A stretch of 64,000 nt of DNA from NCBI RefSeq assembly GCF_002015115.1, contig NZ_MUYA01000005.1, positions 9,821 to 73,820 of the forward strand. Reading direction: 5' to 3'. The position numbers and the translations under genes are program-made. The DNA comes from Haemophilus paracuniculus (GTDB lineage: Bacteria > Pseudomonadota > Gammaproteobacteria > Enterobacterales > Pasteurellaceae). Under the pieces are notes generated by a model that did no database searches, was not told the origin of the DNA, and worked only from the letters and a program-made list of their open reading frames with translations. Every line of letters begins with the position of its first letter. The stretch's first letter is position 1. Below are positions 38,603 through 46,611 of the stretch, piece by piece.

Positions 38603-38938
38603 TTATTTTTTTAGGGTATCGAGGAATTCCACCAATTTTTCTTTCTGAAAATCGGACAATTCATACCAATGCTGATCAAATTTGGAATGGCGTTGCTCAA
38701 TGGTTTCCGAAAGGCAATCCATAAAAAAATAATTGATCGGCGTATTCATAAAAGTTGCCAATGCCACAAGGTGAGACACGTTGATTTTATTTACCCCTCG
38801 TTCATAGCGAGAGAGCTGTTGTTGCGAAATGCCAATATGCTCAGAAAGGCGTTCAGCAGAATAGCCTAGCTCTTTGCGTTTAAGCTGAATACGTTTTCCT
38901 ATCAATTTATCAATCGGGTCAGCGACAAGTTGAATCAT
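38603..38938 (-). CDS. XRE-family transcriptional regulator
   Basis: A 111-residue protein with an N-terminal HTH_3 domain (residues about 12-68: RIQLKRKELGYSAERLSEHI, then GISQQQLSRYERG) and a polar C-terminal helix region. It resembles chromosomal phage-type repressors of the Xre family. It is divergent from yaaW and shares its 121-bp promoter region, which holds three TTACTC-type repeats, so it probably controls yaaW and itself. The target is inferred from position only. Confidence 0.85.
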   Translation of the reverse strand: MIQLVADPIDKLIGKRIQLKRKELGYSAERLSEHIGISQQQLSRYERGVNKINVSHLVALATFMNTPINYFFMDCLSETIEQRHSKFDQHWYELSDFQKEKLVEFLDTLKK

Positions 38939-38952
38939 ACTCTTTTCTATAC

Positions 38953-39033
38953 TTACTCATTTTTAGCTATTTTTGTCTAGATTTACTCTTGAATGAATTG
39001 TTATTGAGAGGTAAAATCAAATTTATTTACTCA
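38953..39033. promoter_or_regulatory. Repeated TTACTC sites between xre and yaaW
   Basis: TTACTCA (38953), TTACTCT (38983) and TTACTCA (39027) lie in the same direction across the divergent promoter region. These could be operator half-sites for the Xre regulator. The sequence is AT-rich, so chance repetition is possible. Confidence 0.35.
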
Positions 39034-39059
39034 TCAATAGCTTAAATAAGGAATGCAAA

Positions 39060-39815
39060 ATGGCTTATCGTCCCGATCCTGATTTACATTTTCTCTCACA
39101 ATGCAGTGATGAAGATCTAAATGATCTCGTTTACTGTTTAACCCACGATAAAGACGGTTCAGCTCGTTTGACCGAGGAACTGACGATGTCTGATGCTTAT
39201 AAAAGATATTCGCCTGCTCATAGTATGTATTGGCAAGAAATTGCGGCGGAAGTGCAATGTTTTGGGGCAAATACCTTTGCCACGATTTTGCGTGGTGGAA
39301 AGGGCGTGCTTTACAAAGAAGTTTTGTGCGATGTCTGCGATAAAATGAAAGTCAATTACAATAAAAATTCCAATGTAGAACGCATTGAAACGGCACTACT
39401 CTCGAAAATTCTTGAAGATGCGTTGGAAAAAATGTCGCCTGATGAAATTAGAGAATTGGCAACGAGTTTAGGCTTAAAGAATACTCAGAATATTACGGCA
39501 CAACTTTTACTTGGTTCATTTACCACTATTTTTAAAATGGGGGGATTTAAATCCTATCAACTCACGTTAATGGTGGTAAATGCTATTGCACAAGTTTTAT
39601 TTAAACGGGATTTAAGCCTTGCAGGAAATGCAACACTAACCAGAAGCGTTAGTATTCTTACAGGACCTATTGGCTGGGCAATTACGGGAATTTGGACAGC
39701 GGTCGATATTGCGGGGGCAGCTTACCGAGTAACTATTCCTGCCGTGATCCAAATCGCTGCACTTCGTCAAAAAGTGCTTTATGCGAATACAGCGGAACAA
39801 ATTTCATTTGAATAA
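39060..39815 (+). CDS. yaaW: YaaW family protein (UPF0174)
   Basis: A 251-residue protein. The N-terminal DUF3944 segment is MAYRPDPDLHFLSQCSDEDL through TEEL (about residues 1-42). The following region (EIAAEVQCFGANTFATILRGGKGVLYKEVL) and the C-terminal hydrophobic stretches (SVSILTGPIGWAITGIWTAVDIAG) match E. coli YaaW, a poorly understood protein with a ubiquinol-cytochrome c chaperone-like domain name. AAGGAATGC precedes the ATG. The module is flanked by a direct repeat that contains the gene's own 3' end, so it looks like an acquired or duplicated unit. Confidence 0.85.
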   Translation: MAYRPDPDLHFLSQCSDEDLNDLVYCLTHDKDGSARLTEELTMSDAYKRYSPAHSMYWQEIAAEVQCFGANTFATILRGGKGVLYKEVLCDVCDKMKVNYNKNSNVERIETALLSKILEDALEKMSPDEIRELATSLGLKNTQNITAQLLLGSFTTIFKMGGFKSYQLTLMVVNAIAQVLFKRDLSLAGNATLTRSVSILTGPIGWAITGIWTAVDIAGAAYRVTIPAVIQIAALRQKVLYANTAEQISFE

Positions 39816-39869
39816 TGCAAAAGGCGATCAAATGATCGTCTTTAAATTTTTGAGAATCCTACCCCTTGT
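39802..39869. repeat. Direct repeat bracketing the xre-yaaW module, right copy
   Basis: Matches 38530-38596 with few differences (for example ATAATGC for ATAATAC, and AATCCTACCCCTTGT for AATCTCACCGCTTGT). It starts inside the last codons of yaaW and reaches the ybeZ stop. Its hairpin GGCGATCAAATGATCGTC can end yaaW and ybeZ transcripts. Confidence 0.75.
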
Positions 39870-40972
39870 TAAAGATTTTCCGCCTGTTCCAGAATTTTGG
39901 TTTGTTCTAAATTTAAGGCTTCCACCGTTTTTTGTTGGATTTTTTCTAGGCTTTTTTCTAGGCGGCGTTGCTCTCGCCGTTGTTCATCTTCCGCTTCCCA
40001 ACGGTCGTAGGCTTGCACCACTTTGGCGACCACGGGGTGTCGCACAATATCTTGGCTGTCGAAGTAGTTAAAACTCAATTCTTCCACCTCGCTCAACACT
40101 TCAATCGCGTGTTTTAGCCCCGATTTTTGGTGGCGAGGCAGATCGACTTGGGTAACGTCCCCCGTGATCACCGCTTTGGAATTAAAGCCAATCCGCGTCA
40201 AAAACATCTTCATCTGCTCAATGGTGGTGTTTTGGCTTTCGTCCAGAATGATAAAGGCATCGTTGAGGGTTCGCCCACGCATATAGGCAAGCGGTGCGAT
40301 TTCAATCACATTTCGTTCCATCAATTTTTGTGCCTTTTCAAAGCCCAGCATTTCAAACAACGCATCGTAAAGGGGACGCAAATATGGCTCGATTTTCTGC
40401 CCGAGATCCCCTGGTAAAAAGCCCAGTTTTTCGCCAGCTTCCACCGCAGGGCGAGTGAGCAAAATTCGCCGAATTTCTTGGCGTTCGAGGGATTCCACCG
40501 CCGCCGCCACCGCTAAAAAGGTTTTGCCCGTGCCAGCAGGACCGATCCCAAAACTAATATCGTGGCTCAAAATGTTACGAAGATAGCGTTGTTGATGTTC
40601 GCCACGGGGCTTGATCACCCCACGTTTGGTCTTGATCGCAATCTCGCCACCACTCGGTTGCCATTGGCTTTGTAGCAACATTCGGCTCTCTTGAATCGCG
40701 AGATGAATATCTTCCAAATCCAACTCTTTGATCTTGCCCTTAATCGGGGCGGTTTCGTTATAAAGCTGGCAAATCAGCTTGCCTGCATTTTGGATCAAAT
40801 GGGCGGAATAGTGATTTTCGTCCGCCGATTGAATGGTAAAACTAAACCCCTGACGGGCAATCACAAGGTTAAAACTTTTCTCAATCAAAGCGAGATGTTC
40901 ATCAAACGCCCCACAAAGGGATTGCAAACGGGTGTTGTCTTGGGGTTCAAGGGAGATAATTAGTTCGTTCAA
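39869..40972 (-). CDS. ybeZ: PhoH-family ATPase YbeZ
   Basis: A 367-residue PhoH-like ATPase. The Walker A motif is GPAGTGKT (about residue 143) and Walker B is AFIILDESQN. The N-terminal KH-like region precedes it. In E. coli ybeZ lies with the rRNA endonuclease ybeY, and PhoH-like proteins act in RNA metabolism; ybeY is not adjacent here. The end is acidic and glutamine-rich. It follows tcdA in the same direction after 11 bases. Confidence 0.92.
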   Translation of the reverse strand: MNELIISLEPQDNTRLQSLCGAFDEHLALIEKSFNLVIARQGFSFTIQSADENHYSAHLIQNAGKLICQLYNETAPIKGKIKELDLEDIHLAIQESRMLLQSQWQPSGGEIAIKTKRGVIKPRGEHQQRYLRNILSHDISFGIGPAGTGKTFLAVAAAVESLERQEIRRILLTRPAVEAGEKLGFLPGDLGQKIEPYLRPLYDALFEMLGFEKAQKLMERNVIEIAPLAYMRGRTLNDAFIILDESQNTTIEQMKMFLTRIGFNSKAVITGDVTQVDLPRHQKSGLKHAIEVLSEVEELSFNYFDSQDIVRHPVVAKVVQAYDRWEAEDEQRREQRRLEKSLEKIQQKTVEALNLEQTKILEQAENL

Positions 40973-40983
40973 AGGGTGGGTCC

Positions 40984-41748
40984 TTAATTTTGTAATAATT
41001 TTTCAATCACTCGGCTGACCGCAAAAAATCCAAATGTGGCAGTGATCATTGTGGCGGCACCGAAGCCGTTGGCACAGTTCATTGTGGCGGAAATTTCGCA
41101 GCCTTCGCCCACTTTGGGAAAGATCAGCGGTTGGGTGGAAAAAACGCAATCCACCCCAAATTTGCGTTTCGGGTTTTGGCTGAAATGGTACTCTTTCCGT
41201 AGCAAAGAACGCACTTTTGCTGCCAACGGATCTTGAATGGTGCGGCTGAGATCGGCGATCTGAATCTGGCTCGGATCGGTCTGACCGCCTGCCCCGCCTG
41301 TGGTGATCAGCTTGATCTTATTTCGCTTGCAATAGGCGATCAACGCCGCTTTCACTCGCACGCTGTCAATCGCATCGATCACATAATCATAGCCCCGTTG
41401 CAGATAGTCGGCGAGGTTGTCGGTGGTGAGGAAATCATCAATAATCTGCACCTCACATTCAGGGTTAATCAGGGCAACCCGTTCTTTCATCGCCTCGGTT
41501 TTGAGCTTGCCGATCTGCCCCGTGTAGGCGTGAATTTGGCGGTTAATGTTAGTTACGCAAATATCGTCCATATCGATTAGGGTTAATTTGCCGATCCCCG
41601 AGCGAGCAAGAGCTTCCACCGCCCACGATCCCACGCCGCCAATCCCAATCACACAAACGTGGGCTTGGCGTAATTTTGCCAAGCCCTCGGGGGGGTAAAG
41701 CCGTCCAATCCCCCCAAAACGCTGTTCATAATTATCAATTCTTGTCAT
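40984..41748 (-). CDS. tcdA: tRNA threonylcarbamoyladenosine dehydratase TcdA
   Basis: A 254-residue E1-like (ThiF/MoeB) enzyme that cyclises t6A37 of tRNA to ct6A using ATP. The nucleotide site is GIGGVGSWAVEALARSGIG, followed by DMDDICVTNINRQ. Its ATG overlaps the TGA of the upstream SLATT-like gene by four bases (ATGA), so translation is coupled to it. Confidence 0.94.
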   Translation of the reverse strand: MTRIDNYEQRFGGIGRLYPPEGLAKLRQAHVCVIGIGGVGSWAVEALARSGIGKLTLIDMDDICVTNINRQIHAYTGQIGKLKTEAMKERVALINPECEVQIIDDFLTTDNLADYLQRGYDYVIDAIDSVRVKAALIAYCKRNKIKLITTGGAGGQTDPSQIQIADLSRTIQDPLAAKVRSLLRKEYHFSQNPKRKFGVDCVFSTQPLIFPKVGEGCEISATMNCANGFGAATMITATFGFFAVSRVIEKLLQN

Positions 41749-42461
41749 TTAATAACTTCACTTTTTATTTGTAAATATGGTGTAAATATAGATGTAAAAC
41801 CAACCATATCCAATATAAAAAATAATTCTAATATCATCATAAATATAGGTAATATATATGATCTTTTATTCATCATATGTGCTTTCAACCAAAGTAATAA
41901 TCTAGGGATCCCTGTTATTATATAGTCTCTATGCATATCCAATCTAGCAAAGTCATAATCACAGTTTAGATGATTTTCTGGTGATTTTGCCAATATTTCT
42001 GAATATTTATTATGGTATCTTGATAAATCAAAATTATTTTTACCATTATCTAATTGTTCTTTAATAAGCCCCAATTCCCTAATAAATTCTTTAAGCCTGT
42101 AACCGCACTCATTTAAATTAGCTTCTCTTAACTCATAATGTGCTGTACCAATTACTATGGAATATACAAGTATAGCAACAGCTAAAAATATAGACATCAT
42201 ATTCATTACTCTAGGATCGAAATATAACTTAATCCCACTATTTTGTATTAAAGGAATGAGTATCAAACCTAGCGATAGAATAATTGTAGTGAAAAATGCA
42301 AATTTATTTTGTCCTCTTAACCGAGCAGCCGCATTAAATCTACACTTTGCCGTTGCTCTTGCACTCATCTGTAATTTTTCTATTTCTGTTTTTTCTTTTC
42401 TATTTTTGCTTCCTTCAGAAATAAGCCAATACCAAGCTTTCTTTACAAAATTACAACTCAT
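41745..42461 (-). CDS. SLATT-domain-like membrane protein
   Basis: A 238-residue protein with two closely spaced membrane helices (about 53-75 and 87-106), a long soluble helical region (about 107-180, with YRLKEFIRELGLIKEQL and LAKSPENHLNCDYDFARLD) and a hydrophobic C-terminal segment (201-222). This pattern and the AARLRG...FFTTIILSLGLI start fit SLATT effector domains (family 5 type), which are predicted pore-forming defence effectors found with nucleotide-signalling or reverse-transcriptase systems. The base composition is visibly AT-rich against its neighbours. It overlaps uup by four bases at the start and tcdA by four at the end. Confidence 0.65.
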   Translation of the reverse strand: MSCNFVKKAWYWLISEGSKNRKEKTEIEKLQMSARATAKCRFNAAARLRGQNKFAFFTTIILSLGLILIPLIQNSGIKLYFDPRVMNMMSIFLAVAILVYSIVIGTAHYELREANLNECGYRLKEFIRELGLIKEQLDNGKNNFDLSRYHNKYSEILAKSPENHLNCDYDFARLDMHRDYIITGIPRLLLWLKAHMMNKRSYILPIFMMILELFFILDMVGFTSIFTPYLQIKSEVIK

Positions 42462-44404
42462 TTATTTACTCCATTCTTGATATTTTCCAACGCTTCCCAA
42501 CGCTCAAAGGCTTGCTCTAACGCCATTTCCGCTTCGGCGAGTTTTTGCAGTTGGGCTTGGGTGTAATCGGCAGGTTTTGTGAAAAAATCCGCCCCATTTA
42601 CTTCCGCTTGCAAGGTGTCGATTTCCGCTTCCAGCTGTTCCATTTGAGCGGGCAATGCCTCTAACTCTCGCTGTTCTTTGTAGGAAAGTTTGATTTTTTT
42701 GTCGTTTTTCGGCTTAGCAAGCGGTGGGATTTCTTCATTTTTTTGCATATTTTGGGCGGAAACCGACCGCTTGTTAGCGTTTTCCTGCTGGGCTTTCGCC
42801 TCAAAATAGTTGGCTTGTTGCTGTTTGGCATCGTGGTAGCCGCCGATATATTTGTTCAGCACGCCCTCGCCCTCGAAAATGTAACATTCCGCCACGGTGT
42901 TATCGATAAATTGGCGGTCGTGGCTCACAATCAACAGGGTGCCTTGATAATCCGCCAGCACTTCTTCCAACAGTTCGAGGGTTTCCACGTCCAAGTCGTT
43001 GGTGGGTTCGTCCAAAATCAGCAGATTATTCGGTTTGAGCAACAGTTTCGCCAACAACAAGCGGTTGCGTTCGCCCCCCGACAAGGCTTTAACAGGGGTC
43101 ATCGCTCGTTTTGGTGGAAAGAGGAAATCCTGCAAATAGCCCAAAACGTGGCGTTTTACGCCGTTCACTTCAATATCTTGCTTGCCGTCCGCTACGTTGT
43201 CCATTACCGTTTTTTCGGGATCGAGATCGGCTCGATATTGGTCGAAATAGGCAACTTCCAACTTAGTGCCACAACGGATCGATCCCGAAGTTGGCTGTAA
43301 TTCGCCTAGCAACAATTTGATAAAGGTGGTTTTGCCGCAGCCGTTCGCCCCCACCAACGCGATTTTGTCGCCGCGTAAAATGGTGGTGCTGAAATTTTTG
43401 AGCAGGGTTTTGCCACCCACTTCGTAGCTGGCGTTTTCCACTTCAAACACAATTTTGCCTGAGCGAGCGGTCTGATCGAGCTGAATTTTTGCACTGCCTT
43501 GCACTTCTCGCCGTTGCTTGCGTTCTTCCCGCAACGCTTTCAAGGCTCGCACACGCCCCTCGTTACGGGTGCGGCGGGCTTTGATTCCCTGCCGAATCCA
43601 CACTTCCTCTTGGGCGAGTTTTTTATCAAACAGCTCATTTTGCAAGGCCTCAACCCGAAGATCTTCCGCTTTGGTTTCGAGGTAAAGATCGTAATTGCTC
43701 GGGTAGGAAACCAATTTGCCCCGATCCAAATCGACAATTCGGGTTGCCATTTTGCGGATAAAAGCACGGTCGTGCGAAATGAAAATGATACTGCCCTTGA
43801 AGTCGAGCAACAGATTTTCCAGCCACGCAATCGCATCAACGTCAAGGTGGTTGGTCGGCTCATCGAGCAACAAAATATCAGGGTCGGCAACCAACGCCCT
43901 CGCCAACGCCGCACGGCGTAGCCAACCGCCCGAAAGTTCCGACAAATCGCTGTCGGGATTGAGTTCCAACAGGCGTAGCGTATCTTGAATACGGTTCTCA
44001 AATTGCCAGCCGTTATTGTGTTCCAGTTGAGCCTGCACCGCCGAAAGTTGCGACATTAGGGTTTCGCTGTAATCGGTCTGCATTTGCTGCGAAATGTGGT
44101 GATATTGCTTCAATAAGTCGCTAAGATGCGAGATCCCCTCTGCGACATAATCAAACACCGAGCCTTGAATATGGCGAGGCGGATCTTGCTCTAACCGTGT
44201 TACCACAATGTCTTTTTCAAAAATCAGCTTGCCGTCATCGAGTTGCACCTCGCCAGCCAACACTTTCATCAGGGTCGATTTGCCTGCCCCGTTGCGACCG
44301 ACCAAACAAACTCGCTCGCCTGCTTCAATGTGTAATTCCGTATGATCTAATAAAGGATGATCGCCAAAGCCCAAATAGGCGTTGGATAAATTCAGTAGTG
44401 CCAT
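42458..44404 (-). CDS. uup: ABC-F ATPase Uup
   Basis: A 648-residue ABC-F protein with two ATPase domains. The first has GRNGAGKST, LSGGWLRRAALARAL and LLLDEPTNHLD; the second has GANGCGKTT, LSGGERNRLLLAKLL and LILDEPTNDLD. A C-terminal coiled coil (about 575-645) is typical of Uup, which acts on ribosomes and is linked to DNA recombination and transposon excision. The linker before the coil carries an in-frame inverted uptake-signal pair (42718-42775). The stop overlaps the SLATT-like start. Confidence 0.95.
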   Translation of the reverse strand: MALLNLSNAYLGFGDHPLLDHTELHIEAGERVCLVGRNGAGKSTLMKVLAGEVQLDDGKLIFEKDIVVTRLEQDPPRHIQGSVFDYVAEGISHLSDLLKQYHHISQQMQTDYSETLMSQLSAVQAQLEHNNGWQFENRIQDTLRLLELNPDSDLSELSGGWLRRAALARALVADPDILLLDEPTNHLDVDAIAWLENLLLDFKGSIIFISHDRAFIRKMATRIVDLDRGKLVSYPSNYDLYLETKAEDLRVEALQNELFDKKLAQEEVWIRQGIKARRTRNEGRVRALKALREERKQRREVQGSAKIQLDQTARSGKIVFEVENASYEVGGKTLLKNFSTTILRGDKIALVGANGCGKTTFIKLLLGELQPTSGSIRCGTKLEVAYFDQYRADLDPEKTVMDNVADGKQDIEVNGVKRHVLGYLQDFLFPPKRAMTPVKALSGGERNRLLLAKLLLKPNNLLILDEPTNDLDVETLELLEEVLADYQGTLLIVSHDRQFIDNTVAECYIFEGEGVLNKYIGGYHDAKQQQANYFEAKAQQENANKRSVSAQNMQKNEEIPPLAKPKNDKKIKLSYKEQRELEALPAQMEQLEAEIDTLQAEVNGADFFTKPADYTQAQLQKLAEAEMALEQAFERWEALENIKNGVNK

Positions 44405-44516
44405 TGGTTAATGAATAATTTAAGCCACGAAAAATGGGGGAATTTTAGCAGATTTGGAAGTGGCTGTGTCCAAAAAGCGGTGGGATTTTAGGAAATTTGT
44501 AACATCAAAGATCGCT

Positions 44517-44537
44517 TGGCGGACATAAAGTCCGCCA
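44517..44537. repeat. Short hairpin repeat, family D, copy 1
   Basis: TGGCGGAC-ATAAA-GTCCGCCA, a perfect 8-bp stem with an ATAAA loop. It lies in the 640-base gap upstream of uup, which holds no supported gene. A related GGGCGAATTTTATATCCGCCC-type sequence lies near 44585-44610. Confidence 0.6.
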
Positions 44538-44652
44538 CTACGAAATATTGTCGTTCTTCAAAAAATCAATCATCATTCGTAGGGGCGAATTTTATATCCG
44601 CCCTTTTTATTGCATCAAATTTATTTTCTATTTTGTGAATCAAAAAATTATT

Positions 44653-44804
44653 GTTGCCCCCCTACCCCGCCTACGGCGGTACTTCCCCCGCAAGCGGGGG
44701 CAGATCTTGTGCTGTGGAAATTTGAGATCTTTGTTCGTCAGTGAGAACGATCTGATCTGCCCCCGCTTGCGGGGGAAGTGGCACGCAGTGCCGAAGGGGG
44801 TAAC
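44653..44804 (+). repeat. Composite palindromic repeat, family B, copy 2
   Basis: Outer GTTGCCCCC / GGGGGTAAC arms, a CCGCC-TA-CGGCGG hairpin, CTTCCCCCGC-AA-GCGGGGG and its inverted partner CCCCCGC-TT-GCGGGGGAAG, joined by AGATC blocks, and a GGCAC-GCA-GTGCC hairpin where copy 1 has a different but still paired stem. The centre is about 30 bases longer than in the other copies. Confidence 0.82.
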
Positions 44805-44940
44805 AAACGCAACATCGAGAACGGCAAGGGGTGGGATTGAGGGAAATTTTTATCTATAAGGCATAATAGAATGAGGGAAGGTATCACACAGTCAAATTGT
44901 CTGAAATTTGATTTGCTCTCTTGTGAAATCTAAAATTTTC

Positions 44941-44959
44941 AGCGGGCATAAAGCCCGCT
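44941..44959. repeat. Short hairpin repeat, family D, copy 2
   Basis: AGCGGGC-ATAAA-GCCCGCT. It has the same ATAAA loop as the copy at 44517, with stem differences that are paired (GGAC/GTCC against GGGC/GCCC). It lies about 85 bases from the end of the hypothetical gene at 45044-45625 (minus). Confidence 0.55.
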
Positions 44960-45043
44960 GTTGTGAGTTATTTAAAAAAAGATAATTTAGTATCATCACA
45001 AATAAGCCTAGTGCTCTAGACTTATTTATGGCTTAGTTCCTAA

Positions 45044-45625
45044 TTACCATGCTAGCTCTATTGGTGGTTTAGAAATACCATAATATACTTCTAATCCACT
45101 CTTCGCAGCTTCTCGCATATCCCAAGCAAAACGTTTTAACGCACTAGCTCTTTTATATAAATCACTATAAAGAGCCAGCTTTTTCTTTATATAAGCTTCA
45201 TAAGTAGCATCATCAGCAGTATACGGTGCATCAGGAACAATAGGGTTTACTAACTTCTCTCGATATTGAATAGCATTATAATATAGACTCATTCCAACAT
45301 CCTCAAGAGCCCTTAGAAGGGCTGGATTATGACGCCCCTTTTCTGCTTCTGAAGCAACTTTCCCTACATAGTCTAAATATTCTTGATATTTAGCTGTTAA
45401 ATATGCGCTAGGTTGTTTAAGAAATTTTGTCGGCCCGCGTCTAACTGCAGCCGTATTTTCATAAAAAAACTTCTCTGCTGCCCTAATTTTTTTGACTTTT
45501 AAAGACAATTCTTTTTTTAAGGCAGGGGTTTCTAAATCTGGTTCACCAAATGAAATAGACCTAGCTTGCGAAATTGATATGCTGGCCCCTAAAAGGATTA
45601 ATGCAATTTTCAATAGTTTTTTCAT
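45044..45625 (-). CDS. Secreted protein of unknown function
   Basis: A 193-residue protein with a signal peptide (KLLKIALILLGASISISQA, cleavage about residue 21). The mature protein is charged and mostly helical, with no cysteines. I do not recognise a family. The start at 45625 is chosen because AAGGAA precedes the ATG and it gives a clean signal; a longer frame reaches 45721. It is the last of three AT-rich genes in a row on the minus strand and could act with its two membrane neighbours. Confidence 0.7.
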   Translation of the reverse strand: MKKLLKIALILLGASISISQARSISFGEPDLETPALKKELSLKVKKIRAAEKFFYENTAAVRRGPTKFLKQPSAYLTAKYQEYLDYVGKVASEAEKGRHNPALLRALEDVGMSLYYNAIQYREKLVNPIVPDAPYTADDATYEAYIKKKLALYSDLYKRASALKRFAWDMREAAKSGLEVYYGISKPPIELAW

Positions 45626-45771
45626 TTTAAATTCCTTATTAGATAGAAATTTATTTTCACTTAACCTTAAATCAGTGATGCTGTTGAATATTTTAGAAAA
45701 GCTACCTATTCCACTTAACAAAGGTTAGCTTTCATTCCCATATTTTCCACTTTTAGTAGTAAATTATATGT

Positions 45772-46536
45772 TTAACCTGTCCGCCTCTTACTTTGAGTTT
45801 TATTCACCGCTTTACGCGGTAGCGATTTTTGCTTTGGTTTTGAGGCTGGCTTTGATTTCACCGCCTTTTTATTTTCAGCCTTTTTCACCTTATTTTTTGC
45901 CTGCACTTTTTTAGGTGATGTAGATTTCGGTGGGGCTGGTTGCGGTGTTTTTACCTCTGTCTCTGGTTGAGAATACCCTAGTTCTTTACGAGCTTTCTCT
46001 ATACGCTCTTGCTCTTCCGCTTCTTTCTGTTTCCGCCAATCCCTAACTTCCATTAAATACTTATTCGGCTTCATTTCTATGACAGGTTTCTCTTTTTTCT
46101 GCTTATTATTGAGAATAAAAAGATAAACGGGATCTAAACTATATTCTGTTCTTCCATCTTCTGTTTGTGTTATTCCCTCTTGAAAAATTTTCTCTAATTC
46201 CGCAATATCCTTAGCGGATAAATCATTCCTTTTCTTCATATCTATTGCGATTCTTTTATAAAAACGTTCCTCTGGTGGTAGCGAATTATTTCGATGTTTC
46301 TCAAAAAAGAAATATGCTGGCGTAAAAAACACAAGAGCAATAAATAATAAAGAAAAGAAACTTTCAGCGTTTGTAATATCATTTAATTGTTTACGATCCT
46401 TAAAAAGTAAATAATAGAGAAAAAGTCCAGCAATAGCGAAACTAACGCTTATAAACATTGGAATGCTAAGATAATCATAAATGCTATTACTATTTAATGT
46501 ATAGGAAACAAATTTATGCAGTGATTCTGAAACCAT
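45772..46536 (-). CDS. Membrane protein with Lys/Pro-rich tail, unknown function
   Basis: A 254-residue protein with two membrane helices (about 23-45 and 57-78), a charged middle region, and a C-terminal tail of about 65 residues very rich in Lys, Pro, Ser and Gln (PKKVQAKNKVKKAENKK and similar). The basic tail could contact nucleic acid or anionic polymers. AAAGGG lies before the ATG. No family is recognised. It is the second gene of the AT-rich trio. Confidence 0.7.
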   Translation of the reverse strand: MVSESLHKFVSYTLNSNSIYDYLSIPMFISVSFAIAGLFLYYLLFKDRKQLNDITNAESFFSLLFIALVFFTPAYFFFEKHRNNSLPPEERFYKRIAIDMKKRNDLSAKDIAELEKIFQEGITQTEDGRTEYSLDPVYLFILNNKQKKEKPVIEMKPNKYLMEVRDWRKQKEAEEQERIEKARKELGYSQPETEVKTPQPAPPKSTSPKKVQAKNKVKKAENKKAVKSKPASKPKQKSLPRKAVNKTQSKRRTG

Positions 46537-46611
46537 AATTACCCTTTCTAAATTATCAGTTTGAAGATAAAAACATCCTCATTCTATAAGTGAATATAAA
46601 ACTTTATTCTA

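Noticed and set aside
44548..44859. 103-codon frame upstream of uup
   Set aside because: It reads through family B copy 2 and adjacent hairpins; composition follows the repeat and no protein features are visible.
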